Shown one piece after another: positions 1 through 11,048 of a stretch of 64,000 bases of DNA. A program made the translations under genes and the position numbers. Every line of letters begins with the position of its first letter. Within the stretch, counting starts at the first letter, position 1. The notes under the pieces are model-generated. The model ran no database searches, was not told the origin of the DNA, and worked only from the letters and a program-made list of their open reading frames with translations. This DNA comes from Sipunculus nudus (Eukaryota > Annelida > Sipuncula > Golfingiida > Sipunculidae). The DNA is taken from NCBI GenBank assembly GCA_026874595.1, contig CM049319.1, forward strand, positions 41,087,973 through 41,151,972. Direction: 5' to 3'.

Positions 1-574
1 AATTATTATAAGAATTATTCAGGGGATTATTCGTGTAATATTTAAACAAATTGGCCTCAGTGGCGTCAGTCAAAAAACATTTTGCAGGTTTATAACTCAT
101 ATTGGAAAATAAAGCAAAATGGCTAAGTTAAGCTTTCAATAAATCAGCCAAAAATCACTGAACCAAAACCATTTGAACAAACTTGAATTATCAACATCTA
201 AGGATAATTAATGTGTGAGATTTAAGAATTTTGCCCAGTGGTTTTTGAGAAGGTCTTTGTAGCAACTGAGCAAAAATGGGCTGTTATGGCATATGACTAA
301 ATTCAGCTTCCCATAACTCAGCCAAAAGTCACTGAACTGAGACCATTTGAACAAACTTCAGAAAGCACTACGCTAGGATTATTTCTGTGCAATATTAATC
401 AATTTGGCCAAATGGTTTCAGAGAAGAAGTTTTTTTGTAGCTGTCAGTATGATACAGGCACTGATGACCCCCGTTCAAAAAAGGCCGATGCAGGTGGCGC
501 CACCAATACCTGAATTTCAGACATGACTCATATGACCAACACTGGCTTTTTCTCTATAAAATCAAAAAAAAAAA
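1..574 (+). repeat. Family-A dispersed repeat, internal fragment
   Basis: This matches the family-A middle section at 30000-30560 and 53870-54560. It carries two diverged copies of the 177-bp module (near 127 and 310; core CATAACTCAGCCAAAA) and the internal palindrome GGTGGCGCCACC at about 492. No head or tail is in the window. The last bases of the window (about 63989-64000) match its first bases, so the same repeat context brackets the window. No coding potential is seen. Confidence 0.75.
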
Positions 575-2049
575 AATTGCCATGGTCAAATTTAGGCAAA
601 ATTTAAGGTACCAATTTTTATTTTTGCTAATATTTAAAAAAATTTAACAGATTTTGATATAATTTTGGGTATACAATTTAATTTTGATTAATTAAAGATA
701 TATTACTAGAAAAATGTCCATAGCTTAAAAATGTTTTGTGTAAAGTGATCAAATATCTTTCCTGATTTTTTACAAAATACATTATGTTTGGGCCCATAAC
801 TTTTTTTAAATCATATAATACAGACCTAATTTCCGGCATGTACATAAGTATTTATGGTAAATATGAGGAAAAACAGGTGAGTTGTTTCGTAGTTAGGCTG
901 TCCTGAAAATGTGAAAATATGTTTTTAATAAAAAATTGAGGTTTTTCCTTAATTTCTCAAAGGAACGAAGTCGCAAAGACCCCATTTCCGCTTGGTAGTA
1001 GATCTTGGGGACATTTAACATTATGCCAACAACCTTGGGAGCATAGAGAGCTGCACTGATTGACCAGCAGTGACCACAGTGGACTGCTTGACAATGTAAA
1101 GGAATACAACAAGAGCCTCCAAAAAATTCAATAACTAGCCTAATTTTGCAGTATTTATTTTCAAATTTCAGATTTTAACAGATTAAATCCTTATGTGTAC
1201 AGGCTGTGAAAATCAAATCCACAGTACTAAAAGGAAAAAACGTGCCTTTGCCAAAGTTGGGCAAAATTTAAAGTACCAATTTTTTATTTTTGTTAATATT
1301 TTATTAAATTTAAAAGATTTTGATCTAATTTTGGGTATACAATTTTATTTTGATGAATACAAGTTATAATACTGGAAAAAAAGTCCATAGCTTTAACATG
1401 TTTTGTGTTAAGTGATCAAATATCTTTCCTGATTTTTTACAAAATGCATTATGTTTTGGCCCATAACTTTTATAAATTAAATAATATAGACCTTATTTCT
1501 GGCATGTACATAGGAACTATATAGAGGAATATTTATGGTAAATATGAGGAAAAACAGATGAGTGGTTTCGATATAAGGCAGTCCTGAAGTGTGAAAATAG
1601 GTTTTTAATAAAAAATTGAGATTTTTTCCTTAATTTCTCAAAGGAAAGAAGTCGCAAAGACCCGGTTTTCAGCTTGGTAGGAGATCTTGGGGACATCTAA
1701 CATTATGCCGAATTTCGGTTTCCTAGGTCTTACGGTTTCAAAACGTGCCACATCTACGGACGGACGGACGGACGATGGACAATGGACCACACCTATAGCT
1801 CAGATGACTTATAGTCAATAGGTTTTTAATAAAAATTGAGATTTTTTCCTTAATTTCTCAAAGGAAATAAGTCGCAAAGACCCGGTTTTCAGCTTGGTAG
1901 GAGATCTTGGGGACATCTAACATTATGCTAAATTTGGTTTCCTAGGTCTTACGGTTTCAAAACGTGCCACATCTACGGACGGACGGACGGACGACGGACA
2001 ATGGACCACACCTATAGCTCAGATGACTTATAGTCAACTGAGCTAAAAA
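575..2049 (+). repeat. Family-C dispersed repeat, composite with 3' hairpin tail
   Basis: The body starts near a GCCATGGTCAAATTTAGGC motif that is shared with 42966, 48420 and 56570. It ends in an ACGGACGGACGG block, then a hairpin (2016-2044) and AGCTAAAAA. A partial second body starts at about 1240. The last part is tandemly duplicated with a 221-bp period (1596-1816 and 1817-2037). The first of the two copies has lost its tail at the junction. Non-coding. Confidence 0.75.
1596..2037 (+). repeat. 221-bp tandem duplication of a family-C 3' end
   Basis: Two nearly identical consecutive units contain the GGACGGACGG block and the left arm of the tail hairpin. Unit 1 stops inside the hairpin and runs straight into the start of unit 2. 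The few differences suggest a recent duplication. Confidence 0.85.
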
Positions 2050-2168
2050 TGTTATATCCATACCTTGCTTTGAATTACAAAATAACTTATTTTCTATCAA
2101 AATATAATTATTTGAAATATGATTAAGTGTATATATAATCATGTATATATACATTTATATATACATAA

Positions 2169-2170
<2 letters not shown>

Positions 2171-2210
<40 letters not shown>
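2171..2210. repeat. (TA)n microsatellite
   Basis: Uninterrupted TA dinucleotides. The surrounding stretch 2050-2423 holds nothing else I recognise. Confidence 0.95.
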
Positions 2211-2214
<4 letters not shown>

Positions 2215-2423
2215 GAATATGTCACTCAGAGATGCTAAAAAAGGTATATATATGTGTGTGCGTGTGTATAAATATACAAAGTCATCCCCCACCCTGGAAG
2301 AAAAATTGACGCCACTGATTTCACGGCATTTATATACGGCCCAAGTACCGGTATGATCGTCGAAGCAAAACAATTTCGTGCGCCATATGCGACAAATGTC
2401 GCATGAATGTCGCACGACTTTCG

Positions 2424-3561
2424 TTAAGGCGGTTTCACACCGGATGCGTCCGAACAAAAATATGCTGTACGAACGAAAAAATAAAACCCTTTAATTTATT
2501 ATGGTGCATACACACCTAATCCGAACGATGTTATCCGAACGAAAAAAATAGAACATGTTCTATTTTTTGTCGTTCGCATCGGACAACAATGGCTTCTTTT
2601 CACCTTCAACACAAAAGAGCTGGAACATTTATAACCAATTGGTTCATTTGTATGTTACCTATTTGATATATAATACGTTACAACAAAAATTTTTATTTCC
2701 TTGTCGACTGTTTTAAAATTATGTGAAAAAAAACCAGTATAATTTTTATTTCAATCACATTTATTTGATTTAAACTTTTTTTTATCTCCAATGATTTTTC
2801 CATTTAATTCAGACTTCTTTTTATATAATATGTATATTTCCTTGGGAAAATTATATTTTAATCAAAGGGGATTTCAATCGCCGCTTGGCCACATATTTTA
2901 ATTTACAATCGGGGACAAAACATTTAGACTTTTAAACTAGGTTTATATATAATATTCCATGGTAAAATTCTAATTCTTAATATATCATTTGCAAAAAAAA
3001 ATTCAGTTATTCTAAAAAAAAAAGGGGGGGGTGATAATATTGATCCCCCCTAGCCCCCCCCCCCCCCCCCCCCCCATATTGACGCCCTGCATATAAGTCA
3101 GTTGTATAAGCGATGTGAACACAAATTAGCAACATTGTCCAGGACTTGGTGTTCATCATCCAACCCCTCCCCCGAAAATAATATGATCCGCCATAAATAT
3201 AGTAAAAAAATCATGGAACAGTAACTGTTTTCATGCGTCTTTTTTATCATTATCATAGTATTTTTAAGGTCAATGTTTAGCATATAAACAGAAGTGTCAC
3301 AGCTGTGCGCAGACTGTTCTAAATCATATTGGCAGATTTGATAATCAAACTTAAATCAAACTAAACTAGTGATTCAAATTTTAATTTATCATGAAATGCA
3401 TGATTTACAATGGAATCTGTTCTGTTGTAACAACAGGTTGCGCAATTATTTTTAAAGGCATGTTGAAATGGGAATCTTGTCCAGTCAGTGGTAAATATGT
3501 CACCTGTGAGCTTATGATTATAGCTAGTACCCATTAAATTTCAGTTATACAGTCAGTTCGG

Positions 3562-3609
<48 letters not shown>

Positions 3610-3841
3610 ATATATATATATATATAATATATATATATATATTTTAGTGCATCCGATATATTGCTCATATAGCTGTCCAATACGAATTTCGGAGACGAAA
3701 ATTCCTCGGTCGGAAACCAAAAATATCGTTCGGATTTGGTGTGAATGCAATTTCGGATGCGACAGGATTTTCGTCGGAACGACAGAAATATTCGTTCGTG
3801 CCATATTCGTTCGGACGCATCCGGTGTGAAACCGCCTTTAT
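2424..3841 (+). mobile_element. TTAA-flanked MITE-like DNA transposon, copy 1
   Basis: The left terminus at 2428 reads GGCGGTTTCACACCGG and then a CGTCCGAACG motif. The right end (to about 3837) is its inverse, ending in CCGGTGTGAAACCGCC. TTAA precedes the left end; the right flank has decayed to TTTA. The subterminal regions are dense in CGTTCGG/CCGAACG motifs and contain the palindrome AGAACATGTTCT (2550-2561). The centre has a poly-C run and a (TA)n tract. No transposase is visible, so it is non-autonomous. TTAA targets are typical of the piggyBac and Kolobok superfamilies; which one applies is unresolved. Confidence 0.8.
3564..3642. repeat. (TA)n microsatellite inside MITE copy 1
   Basis: Interrupted TA repeats. 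The same position in MITE copies 2 and 3 also carries TA repeats. Confidence 0.95.
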
Positions 3842-4026
3842 TCAGGAAAATATGCTGATAAGTTCGCGTGTGTCGCGAACTTTCCGCACGAATGTTGCCC
3901 AAGAATCGTTCGACATTCGAAGCGTTGGCATTTTAGTCACGTGTTCTTCGTGTATGCGGACTGGCAACACTACACAGAACATTCGCACATACGTTGAGAG
4001 AATTACGTGCAAACAGCGCAAGAATG
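3842..4026. other. Unassigned spacer
   Basis: A short CG-containing stretch between the MITE and the foldback-like element. An open frame runs through it from the MITE but resembles no protein I know. Confidence 0.4.
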
Positions 4027-4483
4027 GTGTTACGACCCATAATGTAATAACTGGCCCATAATGTAATAACGGCCCATATTGTAATAAAAACGACCCATAA
4101 TGTAATAATAGCCCATAATGTAATAAAAAACGGCCCATATTGTAATAACTATACCCTGCCCATATTGTAATAAAATCGAAAGTGGGTAAAACGGCCCATA
4201 TTGTAATAAAATCGAAGGTGGGTAAAACGGCCAATAATTTTATAAATCAAAGTTCATGCTAATTAACTTAGACAATTCAAATATTGACTTCTCCTGACAC
4301 GAATGTGTAAGTGAACATACAAGTATGAAAAACCACTGGATTACATAATGACTATTTGTTTAAAACGGTGACAAAGCTTATATGAGCGAAATATGGCCAT
4401 GATTCATGATTATCCTTTTGTTGAATCAGTGTTTAAATAGGGTGATAAAGTATTTAAACAAGATAATATATATATGTGTATAT

Positions 4484-4517
<34 letters not shown>

Positions 4518-5099
4518 CGCCAAAATGTAAATATTTTGTCCATTTTAACAGATAAAATATACAAAACTCTCATTATCGATACATTTTAATGTATTTTAAT
4601 TCTTTTTAAAATATAAATGAAAGTTTAAATTTCAGTGCGTTTTGCTCAATGTATCATAGAGAAGATTTTATATGATCTCTCGAAACCTCCCGTGATTTGG
4701 AAATTATAAATGGAGGTACTGCTGCAATTTTTTGGTGCCTATATATGTATTGGTTAAGATGTCTTAGGTTAACATGTATAACACGTCGCATAGATAAAGA
4801 GCTTTCAACGCACGTATTTGAAGTTAAAACCTGGATGCGTCATTCGTGCGATTCAAGAATTTACAATTTAATTTTTAAAAAGAATTAGCCGAAACAACAA
4901 AACAACAACTTGAAAATGCCGTTTTCTGTGTTCTAGAGGTAGAGCATAGGGCGCAGAGCGGGGAGATTCAGGGGCGTAACCAGGTTTGAGGGAGGGCAGG
5001 GGGCTATGATTAGTGGCGGATCTAGAAATTCGAAAGTTGTAGGGGGGGGGGGGGGCGCTAATATGCATACATGGGTACTATGAAAACTGTTATTTATAC

Positions 5100-5155
<56 letters not shown>

Positions 5156-5192
5156 ATTATTAAAATAATAATAATAATAATTATTATTATTA

Positions 5193-5226
<34 letters not shown>

Positions 5227-5655
5227 CGTTATATGTTAGTGTATGAAAATATGATTTTTTTTATTCAATTTTGAACCATGGTTTCATTAAGGTTAGTAAC
5301 AGGTTCATGGAGAGGGTATGGCAGGGGGCAGGATATTATGTAAATGACACTAAGCGTGTGCCCTGTCATTCTTGAGCTTAAACATATGGTATTACAATAT
5401 AAATATGTTATTACAATATGGGTCGTTTTTCCCACTTCTCGTTTTATTACAATATGGGTAGGGTGTGATTATTACAATATGGGTCGTTTTTATTACAATA
5501 TGGGCCGTTACTACAATATGGGCCGTTTTTTATTACATTATGGGCCGTTATTACAGTATGGGCCAGTTTTATTACAATATGGGCAGGGTATGATTATTAC
5601 ATTATGGGTCGTTTTTATTACATGATGGGCCGGTTATTACATTATGGGTTGTAAA
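4027..5655. mobile_element. Foldback-like element with tandem-repeat inverted ends
   Basis: The left end (4030-4232) is a tandem array of GCCCATAATGTAATAA-type units about 17-30 bp long. The right end (about 5390-5655) is the same array in inverse orientation (TTATTACATTATGGGC). The order of minor variants, including a GTGGG-containing unit at the inner edge of each arm, is mirrored between the ends. A possible target duplication is AATGGTGT on the left and AATGGTTT on the right, which is not certain. The 1.15-kb centre has TA and AAT microsatellites and no recognisable gene. Long inverted ends made of tandem repeats are the hallmark of Drosophila FB-type elements. Confidence 0.7.
5103..5225. 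repeat. (TA)n and (ATT)n microsatellites
   Basis: About 48 bp of TA is followed by ATT/AAT trinucleotide tracts, in the centre of the foldback-like element. Confidence 0.95.
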
Positions 5656-5716
5656 AAATGGTTTACAGCTTGATTGTCGCGACACATTCGGATTAAAACT
5701 GTTTCGAATGTTGGAC

Positions 5717-6942
5717 TTAAGGCGAACGAAAATTTGCAGTACGGACGAAAAAATAATATCCTTTATTTTATGTTGGTGCATACACACCTATCCGAACGAT
5801 GCTATCCAAACGAAAAATATAGAACATGTTCTTTTTTTATCGTTCATATCCGACAAGAATGGCTTCTTTTCACCTGCAACACAAAAGAGCTGGAACATTT
5901 ATAACCAGACTGGTTCATTTGAACATTACCTATTTGATATATAATACTGTACAACAAGGAAATGTTGTTTCTTTGTCCACTGTTCAAAATTATGTGATAA
6001 AAGAAAAATATAAAAAGAGGGATTATTTTTATTTCAATCAAATTTATTTGATTTAAACAGATATTTATAACTGTTTTAGCTCCAATGAACTTTCTATTAA
6101 AATCAGACTTCTCTTTATATAATATGTATATTTCCTTTTGGGAAATTATATTTTAATCAAAGGGGATTTCAATTGCCGCTTGGCCACTTATTTTAATTTA
6201 CAATCGAGGACAAAACATTAAGACCTTTAAACCAGTTTATATAAAATATTTCATGGTAAATTCTTATTCTTAATACATGTATATTATTTGCAATATATTA
6301 CAGTTATTCTCTGATAATGGGGGAGAGGGATGATTACACTGATCATCCCCCCTAGCCCCCCCCCCCCCCCCCCAATATTGACGCCCCTGAATATAAGTTT
6401 GCTATAAGCGATATGTACACAAACAAGCAACATTATCCAGGACTGGGTGTTCATTACTAAACCCCTCCCCCGAGAATTAAATTTTCCACGATAAATAAGA
6501 AAACAAAATCATGAAACTATCTTTTTTTCATGTATAATTTTTTTTATTGCAAAAGTATTATTTTGAGTTTAACGTTTTGCATATAAACAAAAGTTTCAAA
6601 GCTTTAGGCAGACTGTTCTAAATCATATTGGCAGATTTGAAAAGCAAATATAAATCAAACTAAACTAATGATTCAAATTTTTATTTAACCTGAAATGCAG
6701 GAGTTGCAACGGAATCTGTTCTGTTGAAACAATAGGTTGCACAATTATTTTTAAAGGTATGTTGAACTGGGAATCTGATTCCAGTCAGTGGTATGAATAT
6801 ATGTAGCCTGTGAAGTCATGACTACAGCTGGTACATGGCAAGGCCCAATAAATTTCAATTATACAGTCAGTACACTCAGAGAAAAAATTTATTATTAATT
6901 ATTATTAATTACAAAATGAATGAAAAAATCAATTCACAAATT

Positions 6943-6992
<50 letters not shown>

Positions 6993-7204
6993 AATAAAGC
7001 CTATATTGTAGTGCATCCATTATATTGCTCATATAGCTGTTCAATACGGATTTTAGAGACGAAAATTCCTCGGTCGGAAACCAAAATATCGCTCGCATAT
7101 GGTGTAAATGGAATTTTGAATGCGACAGGATTTTAGTCGAAACAACAGAAATATTCGTTCGTGTCACATTCGTTCGGACGCATGCTGTGTGAAACCGCCT
7201 TTAA
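5717..7204 (+). mobile_element. TTAA-flanked MITE-like DNA transposon, copy 2
   Basis: This has the same body as copy 1, including AGAACATGTTCT at 5821-5832, a poly-C run near 6360 and a (TA)n tract at 6944-6989. The left terminus is abbreviated: TTAAGGCG is followed directly by AACGAAAATTTGC, so most of the terminal repeat is deleted. The right terminus ends in GAAACCGCC and then TTAA (7201-7204). That TTAA also starts copy 3. Confidence 0.8.
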
Positions 7205-8216
7205 AGCGGTTTCACACCAGATGCATCCGAACGAATTTCACGTCCGTACGAAAATTTACAGTACGAGCGAAAAAAAGTAAAATCCTTTATTTTATGTTGG
7301 TGCATACAAACCTAATCCGAACGATGCTATCTGAACGTAAAAAAAGAACATGTTCTATTTTTTGTCGTTTGCATCGGACAAGAATATGTATATTTCCTGG
7401 GGAGGGGGAATTATATTTTAATCAAAGGGAATTTCAATCGCCGCTTGACCACTTATATTAATTTAAAATCGGAGACAAAATATTTACACTTAACCAGGTT
7501 AAGAAATAATATTTCATGGTGAATTCTAATTCTAATTATTTGCAATATATTAAAGTTATTAAGGGGGAAAGGGATGATTACTTTGGTTATCCCCCTAGCC
7601 CCCCCCCCCCCCCGCTATATTGACGCCCCTGAATATAAGTCAGCTGTATAAGTGATATAAACACGAATTAGCAAAATTATTCAGGACTTGGTGTTCATTA
7701 ACCAACCCCTCTCCCGAAAATAAAATGTGTCGCGATAAAATTTTAGAAATAACCATGGAACATCATTTTTTTATTTGTATCATTTTTATTATTATAATAG
7801 TATTATTTTGATATCAACGTTTTGCATATAAACAAAAGTTTCAAGGCTATGGTCAGACTATTCTAAATCATATTGGCAGATTTTAAAATCAAATATTAAT
7901 CAAATGAAAGTAGTGATTCAAACTTTAATTAAACTTGAAATGCAGGAGTTGCAATGGAATCTGTTCTGTTGAAACAACAGGTTGCACAATTATTTTAAAG
8001 GCATGCATGTTGAAATGGGAATCTGGGTCCAGTCAGTGGTAAATATCTGTCACCTGTGAACTCATGACTATAGCTGGTACCTATAGCAAGACCCAGTAAT
8101 TTTCAATTGTACAGTTCGTACTCTCAGAGAAAAACTTTATTTATTATTATTCATTACACATTAATGAGAAAATCAATTTACATGTTCAGAAATATTCGAC
8201 ATTTTTTTCTGTATAG

Positions 8217-8313
<97 letters not shown>

Positions 8314-8524
8314 TAAAGCCTATATTTGTAGTGCATCCGATATATTGCTCATATAGCTGTCCAATACGAATTTCGGAGACAAAAATACCTCGGTCGGAAA
8401 CCAAAAATATCTTTCGGATTTGGTGTGAATGAAATTTCGGATGCGACAGGATTTTAGTCGGAACGACAGAACTATTCGTTCGTGTCATACTCGTTCGGAC
8501 GCATCCGGTGTGAAACCGCCTTAA
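7201..8524 (+). mobile_element. TTAA-flanked MITE-like DNA transposon, copy 3
   Basis: TTAA lies on both sides (7201-7204 and 8521-8524). The left terminus is AGCGGTTTCACACCAG; the right terminus reads CCGGTGTGAAACCGCC. AGAACATGTTCT is at 7345-7356. The body is collinear with copies 1 and 2, with a poly-C run near 7605 and a long (TA)n at 8220-8309. No transposase was found. This copy gives the best support for a TTAA target site. Confidence 0.85.
8220..8309. repeat. (TA)n microsatellite, about 90 bp
   Basis: The longest uninterrupted TA tract in the window, inside MITE copy 3. Confidence 0.97.
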
Positions 8525-8990
8525 GACATTTTTGACATTGGCATCCTACGCGAATCGTTTGCGTGCCCCTTGAAAACCCTTCTTTAGAAATACAATAGCT
8601 ACCTAATATGTCATGAATAGCTTGCTCATATTGAAATTTCGTCTTAACAACTGCTATCGATAATATTATTGACATTTTTTTTCTTATAGACGTAAAGTTA
8701 TTCCAAACAAACAAATATCCTAGCTACATGGTCTTCAAAGAGTTTCCATTGACTTCTGTTTATACTCAAAAGGTATGCATATATATTAATATATCTGTTT
8801 ATAGCTCAAGTCGAGGTTGTCCACTCCAGTCAGAAATTATTTCGGATAACAGTAACCAAATACAGTTTAATGACAGTCCGACCGTTTTATTAGGGCCCCG
8901 CTTGAGAATTGGTGCCCTTAAGTGATCACCATGTCAGTCCGTCGTGCCGTCTTTCCGTCCTTACGTCAGGGACACTTTATATTGCGCGCG
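8525..8990. other. Unassigned intergenic DNA
   Basis: I see no gene. Around 8930-8970 a GTCCGTC-rich stretch resembles the reverse orientation of the GACGGACGG block of family-C tails, so it may be a decayed minus-strand repeat end. Confidence 0.4.
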
Positions 8991-9167
8991 ATAATTCCCG
9001 GCTTCGTTTGACGGTGGCACAGACGAGGTCCATTGCATCATGCTATCGCCTCGGTAGGCCTATGTAAATAATTCTATGACTGTATGTAATATAAGATAAT
9101 ACATTTTTATAATTATATTGATTAGTAGAATCAGTTTGTTCGTAAAAAAAGTATTTTTGCAGTAAAA
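8991..9167 (+). repeat. 177-bp direct repeat, copy 1
   Basis: Nearly identical to 10872-11048. It starts ATAATTCCCGGCTT and ends GCAGTAAAA. It lies 1.7 kb from its partner in the same orientation. The nature is unknown. Confidence 0.85.
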
Positions 9168-9742
9168 TTGTGATAACTCATCAACAATATATTTCAGCTT
9201 TCCTGAATTCACAGGGATGATTGATTCATATCAGAACTCCGGACCTATCGAATTACAGACCTGTCGGAATTCCAATATGGCCGCCATAGCCCAATCGCTG
9301 ATTTCCTTTCGTGCACGATAACTCAACAACAACATACTTCAGTTTTCGCAAATTCACAGGGATTATTGGTACATATGAGGGTTCCTGACCTTTTGAATCA
9401 CAGAGCTATCGAAATTCCAATATGGCCGCCACAGCCCAATCGCTGATTTTCTTTCGTGCACGATAACTCAACAACAACATATACTTCAGCTTTTCCAAAT
9501 TCACAGGGATGATTGGTACATATGAGGGCTCCAGATCATGGAATTACAGACCTATCGGAATTCCAATATGGCCACCACAGCCCAATTGCTGATTTTTATT
9601 TCGCTCGCAATATCTCAACAACGACATGCTTCAGCTTTCCCAAATTCTCAGGGATGATTGGTACATATGAGGGCTCAAGACTTATTATTGAATTACAGAC
9701 CTGTCGGAATTCCAATATCTGCTCAATCGCCCAGTCTTACTA
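9168..9742 (+). repeat. 144-bp tandem repeat, four units
   Basis: Units start near 9168, 9312, 9457 and 9601, marked by CACGATAACTCAACAAC-like sequence followed by CACAGGGATGATTGG and CCAATATGGCC. The last unit is incomplete. The units have diverged by substitutions, so the array is not very recent. The short open frames across it are not conserved as protein. Confidence 0.85.
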
Positions 9743-10075
9743 CTATTTTCATGTAACATCTAAATATACCATTTCTCACTGCGGGGCTCGCTGTGGACCA
9801 TGGTCCAAATACATCTAGTTTTCATTAGATCATGTGCATTTGTAATATACAGTGAATCCCCTATGAGGACAGTTTTTGGGCCGACCAATCGTTTTTTTTT
9901 TTTTCTATTTTAACAACCTCTCTGGGACGGACACCCCGCTATTCGGGACAACGGATCTTTTTTGTCTGCCCAATGGCTCAAAATCACTTCGGTTAAGGGA
10001 CATCCAAGCAGCCGCCCCGATTCCCCCAGTGCCTATGACGGGTATACTCGTCATGTATTGATCAGCAATTTTCAT
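9743..10075. repeat. Pogo/Tigger-like MITE fragment and repeat-head palindrome
   Basis: GGACCATGGTCC (about 9796) is followed on the minus strand by GAGC and GTGAG motifs, resembling the palindromic heads of the window's dispersed repeats. At 9851 CAGTGAATCCCCTATGAGG and later GGACACCCCGCTATTCGG resemble terminal sequence of pogo/Tigger-type elements. A related GGACACCCCGCTATTACGG lies at about 12253. The family assignment is from memory of such ends and is tentative. Confidence 0.4.
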
Positions 10076-10871
10076 TAAGAAATCTCTTAAATCATCAATA
10101 AATTCTTCGCAGATGAGTTGTAGTTCAATTACAAATAGGTTTCGTGTCATGAAATGGAATAATATGTTATTTATCAGTGCGCTTGATAACTCGAAAGCAG
10201 GAAAGGTGTAGGGGGGAGCGTGAAAACATCAACGGCTCCCGTCCTTTGCCGTGAAATAAGTTCATGACCCGCTGTAGTATAAAATTGATTCCGTGTAGGA
10301 GTATTCCTTAGAATCAAACGAAAGCGAGGACCCCAAAAAAATGTGTCTAGTTTTATATTTAGGAGTATTTTGGCCACATACTTTCGGGAAACAGGCTGGT
10401 GAGACCGAGGTGTTACAGATCGCCCTTTAGGTGTGAACTCGGGATAGCGAGGCGTGAGGTCGTTCAGGTTTATTGCCCCGCGAGGACAGCCTATTGCGCA
10501 ATCAATTAACAATAGGGTGCGTGCCACATGCCTGACACAGATCGGCAGGGTAATCAGAACACGCCTGCATTTTACTGGTTTGGCTTATTTGGAGTTATTT
10601 CACGTATCCTATATATTTATAGATAGCAATATGCATATGTAAGTACCTTCGCCAACTAGTGTATGTAAATTGTAAAATTCTGAAAGCAAACTCGGACGAT
10701 CACTTGCGGAACATGTTGGTCCTTTAGTATTCCGGCAATCCCAACCGCACTTTGGAATTCACCATAGGAAGACCTAACGTATTACTTTCAGACAATCCAT
10801 AATATAGTATTATATCATAAGCCGTAGAGTTGATCTTATTTGGTTACACTTTGATCACTCGCAATTTTCGT
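10076..10871. other. Unassigned intergenic DNA
   Basis: Mixed-composition DNA. Open frames on either strand are short and show no domain I recognise. I see no repeat partner for it within the window. Confidence 0.4.
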
Positions 10872-11048
10872 ATAATTCCCGGCTTTGTTTGACGTTGGCA
10901 CAGACGAGGTCCATTGCATTATGCCATCGCCTCGGTAGACCTATGCAAATAATTTACATGACTGTGTGTAATATAAGATAATACATTTTTATAATTATAT
11001 TGATTAGTAGAATCAGTTTGTTCGTAAAAAAGTATTTTTGCAGTAAAA
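10872..11048 (+). repeat. 177-bp direct repeat, copy 2
   Basis: Partner of 8991-9167, with the same boundaries on both sides. The 1.7 kb between the copies is not an obvious transposon. Confidence 0.85.

Noticed and set aside
2550-2561. AGAACATGTTCT palindrome as a steroid-receptor response element
   Set aside because: The two half-sites lack the 3-bp spacer of real elements, and the motif is a fixed part of the MITE.
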